Source: Holosporales bacterium (GTDB lineage Bacteria > Pseudomonadota > Alphaproteobacteria > UBA3830 > JAIRMZ01). Taken from it: a DNA stretch of 5,781 nucleotides. How positions within the stretch are numbered: the first letter of the stretch is position 1; each line of letters begins with the position of its first letter. Of this stretch, positions 5,671 through 5,781 are shown piece by piece. The DNA lies in assembly GCA_031279495.1 (NCBI GenBank), contig JAITIJ010000071.1, forward strand, positions 1-5,781, in the 5' to 3' direction. The position numbers and the translations under genes are program-made. The notes below the pieces were generated by a model. The model was not told the DNA's origin. It did not search any database and saw nothing but the letters and a program-made list of their open reading frames with translations.

Positions 5671-5699
5671 GCGTAAGCGGTATGTCAGTGTGACCACGC
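5671..5699 (+). repeat. 29-base direct repeat, copy 2
   Basis: This is the second copy of the repeat at 5482-5510. In the frame that reads RKRYVSVTT in both copies, both base differences fall at third codon positions and are silent (CGC/CGT, ACT/ACC). The frame does not extend far around copy 1 (TAA at 5453, TGA at 5516), but it is open from 5627 to 5743 around copy 2, ending at a TAA. The inverted repeat GTCA-GTG-TGAC is at 5684-5694. Confidence 0.85.
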
Positions 5700-5744
5700 T
5701 TGGGTCAAAATTTTCCCATGAACTTATGATAACTGATATCGTTT

Positions 5745-5766
5745 AAGACTCTTTCCGTAAAGTCTT
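5745..5766 (+). other. Short inverted repeat near the window end
   Basis: AAGACT (5745-5750) and AGTCTT (5761-5766) form a 6-base stem with a 10-base loop, followed by TCTGTACGAGTGTTT. It is too weak to call a terminator with confidence. Confidence 0.2.
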
Positions 5767-5781
5767 TCTGTACGAGTGTTT

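Larger units (their letters stand above)
5482..5740 (+). repeat. Dispersed 14-base motif (n-C-G-Y-A-A-G-Y-G-R-T-A-T-G), four to five copies
   Basis: Copies read GCGCAAGCGGTATG (5482-5495), TCGTAAGTGATATG (5612-5625), ATACAAGTGGTATG (5644-5657) and GCGTAAGCGGTATG (5671-5684). A weaker fifth is TGATAACTGATATC (5727-5740). The last three strong ones lie 27 to 32 bases apart in the same orientation. Such spacing suits protein-binding sites on one DNA face or degenerate repeats, but there is no known family match. Confidence 0.5.
4820..5781. other. 962-base stretch without a recognisable gene
   Basis: No open frame on either strand reaches 60 codons, and I recognise no conserved protein or known RNA family. 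Bases 5240-5390 are strongly pyrimidine-rich on the plus strand. The stretch holds hairpins, two perfect TATAAT hexamers, two very short frames with strong Shine-Dalgarno sites and a repeat family, each listed separately. It could be a decayed gene region, long leader sequence for a gene beyond the window, or non-coding RNA. The sequence alone does not decide between these. Confidence 0.7.

Noticed and set aside
5482..5699. CRISPR array based on the 29-base repeats
   Set aside because: There are only two copies, 160 bases apart between repeat ends, with related sequence in between rather than unique spacers of 30-40 bases. No cas gene is seen.
4820..5781. tRNA, tmRNA, RNase P RNA or SRP RNA in the gene-free stretch
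   Set aside because: I found no T-loop GTTCGA-type motif, no CCA end and none of the conserved blocks of these RNAs on either strand.

Overview
The window reads as chromosomal DNA of an alphaproteobacterium with moderate GC content. The best evidence is the ThyX, Nth and PurC-family proteins: ThyX and the PurC-like protein follow the alphaproteobacterial versions of these families almost residue by residue. A Rhodospirillales/Acetobacteraceae-type host is my guess from memory of such proteins and is not proven here. About 980 bases on the left look like a broken gene, and about 960 bases on the right hold no long reading frame. That suggests a genome losing genes, such as a host-associated or symbiotic lineage (inference).

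Layout, left to right. Bases 1-53 can fold into an imperfect hairpin. Bases 64-1043 hold a decayed minus-strand gene in at least four reading-frame pieces that I cannot identify. Bases 1058-1540 (minus) encode an intact SlyB-type glycine-zipper outer-membrane lipoprotein. A divergent promoter region at 1541-1715 carries a perfect 16-base tandem duplication. Four plus-strand genes then form a tight cluster: a PurC (SAICAR synthetase) family gene (1716-2501), dapB (2498-3253), nth (3250-3882) and thyX (3926-4819). The first three overlap by 4 bases each (ATGA, then GTGA), and thyX follows after 43 bases, so all four are probably one operon.

The proteins of the operon do unrelated jobs: lysine/diaminopimelate synthesis (DapB), oxidised-pyrimidine repair (Nth), flavin-dependent dTMP synthesis (ThyX) and a PurC-fold protein. 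DapB, Nth and ThyX keep their known catalytic residues. The PurC-like protein does not: the GKAK loop, the R-x5-S substrate motif, the D-x-K-x-E metal/substrate motif and the DE-x-SPD-x2-R motif are all altered, while the reading frame and the non-catalytic framework are kept. It is the most interesting protein here, a probable pseudoenzyme or a repurposed enzyme held at the head of a conserved operon.

The right-hand stretch (4820-5781) has no gene longer than about 20 codons but is not featureless. It contains a strong bulged hairpin just after thyX, a terminator-like inverted repeat, two perfect TATAAT hexamers, two very short reading frames behind near-perfect Shine-Dalgarno sequences, and a family of repeats. 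The repeats are two 29-base copies with 27 matches, exactly 189 bases apart, and a wider 14-base motif present four to five times. I see no tRNA, rRNA, CRISPR array or insertion sequence.
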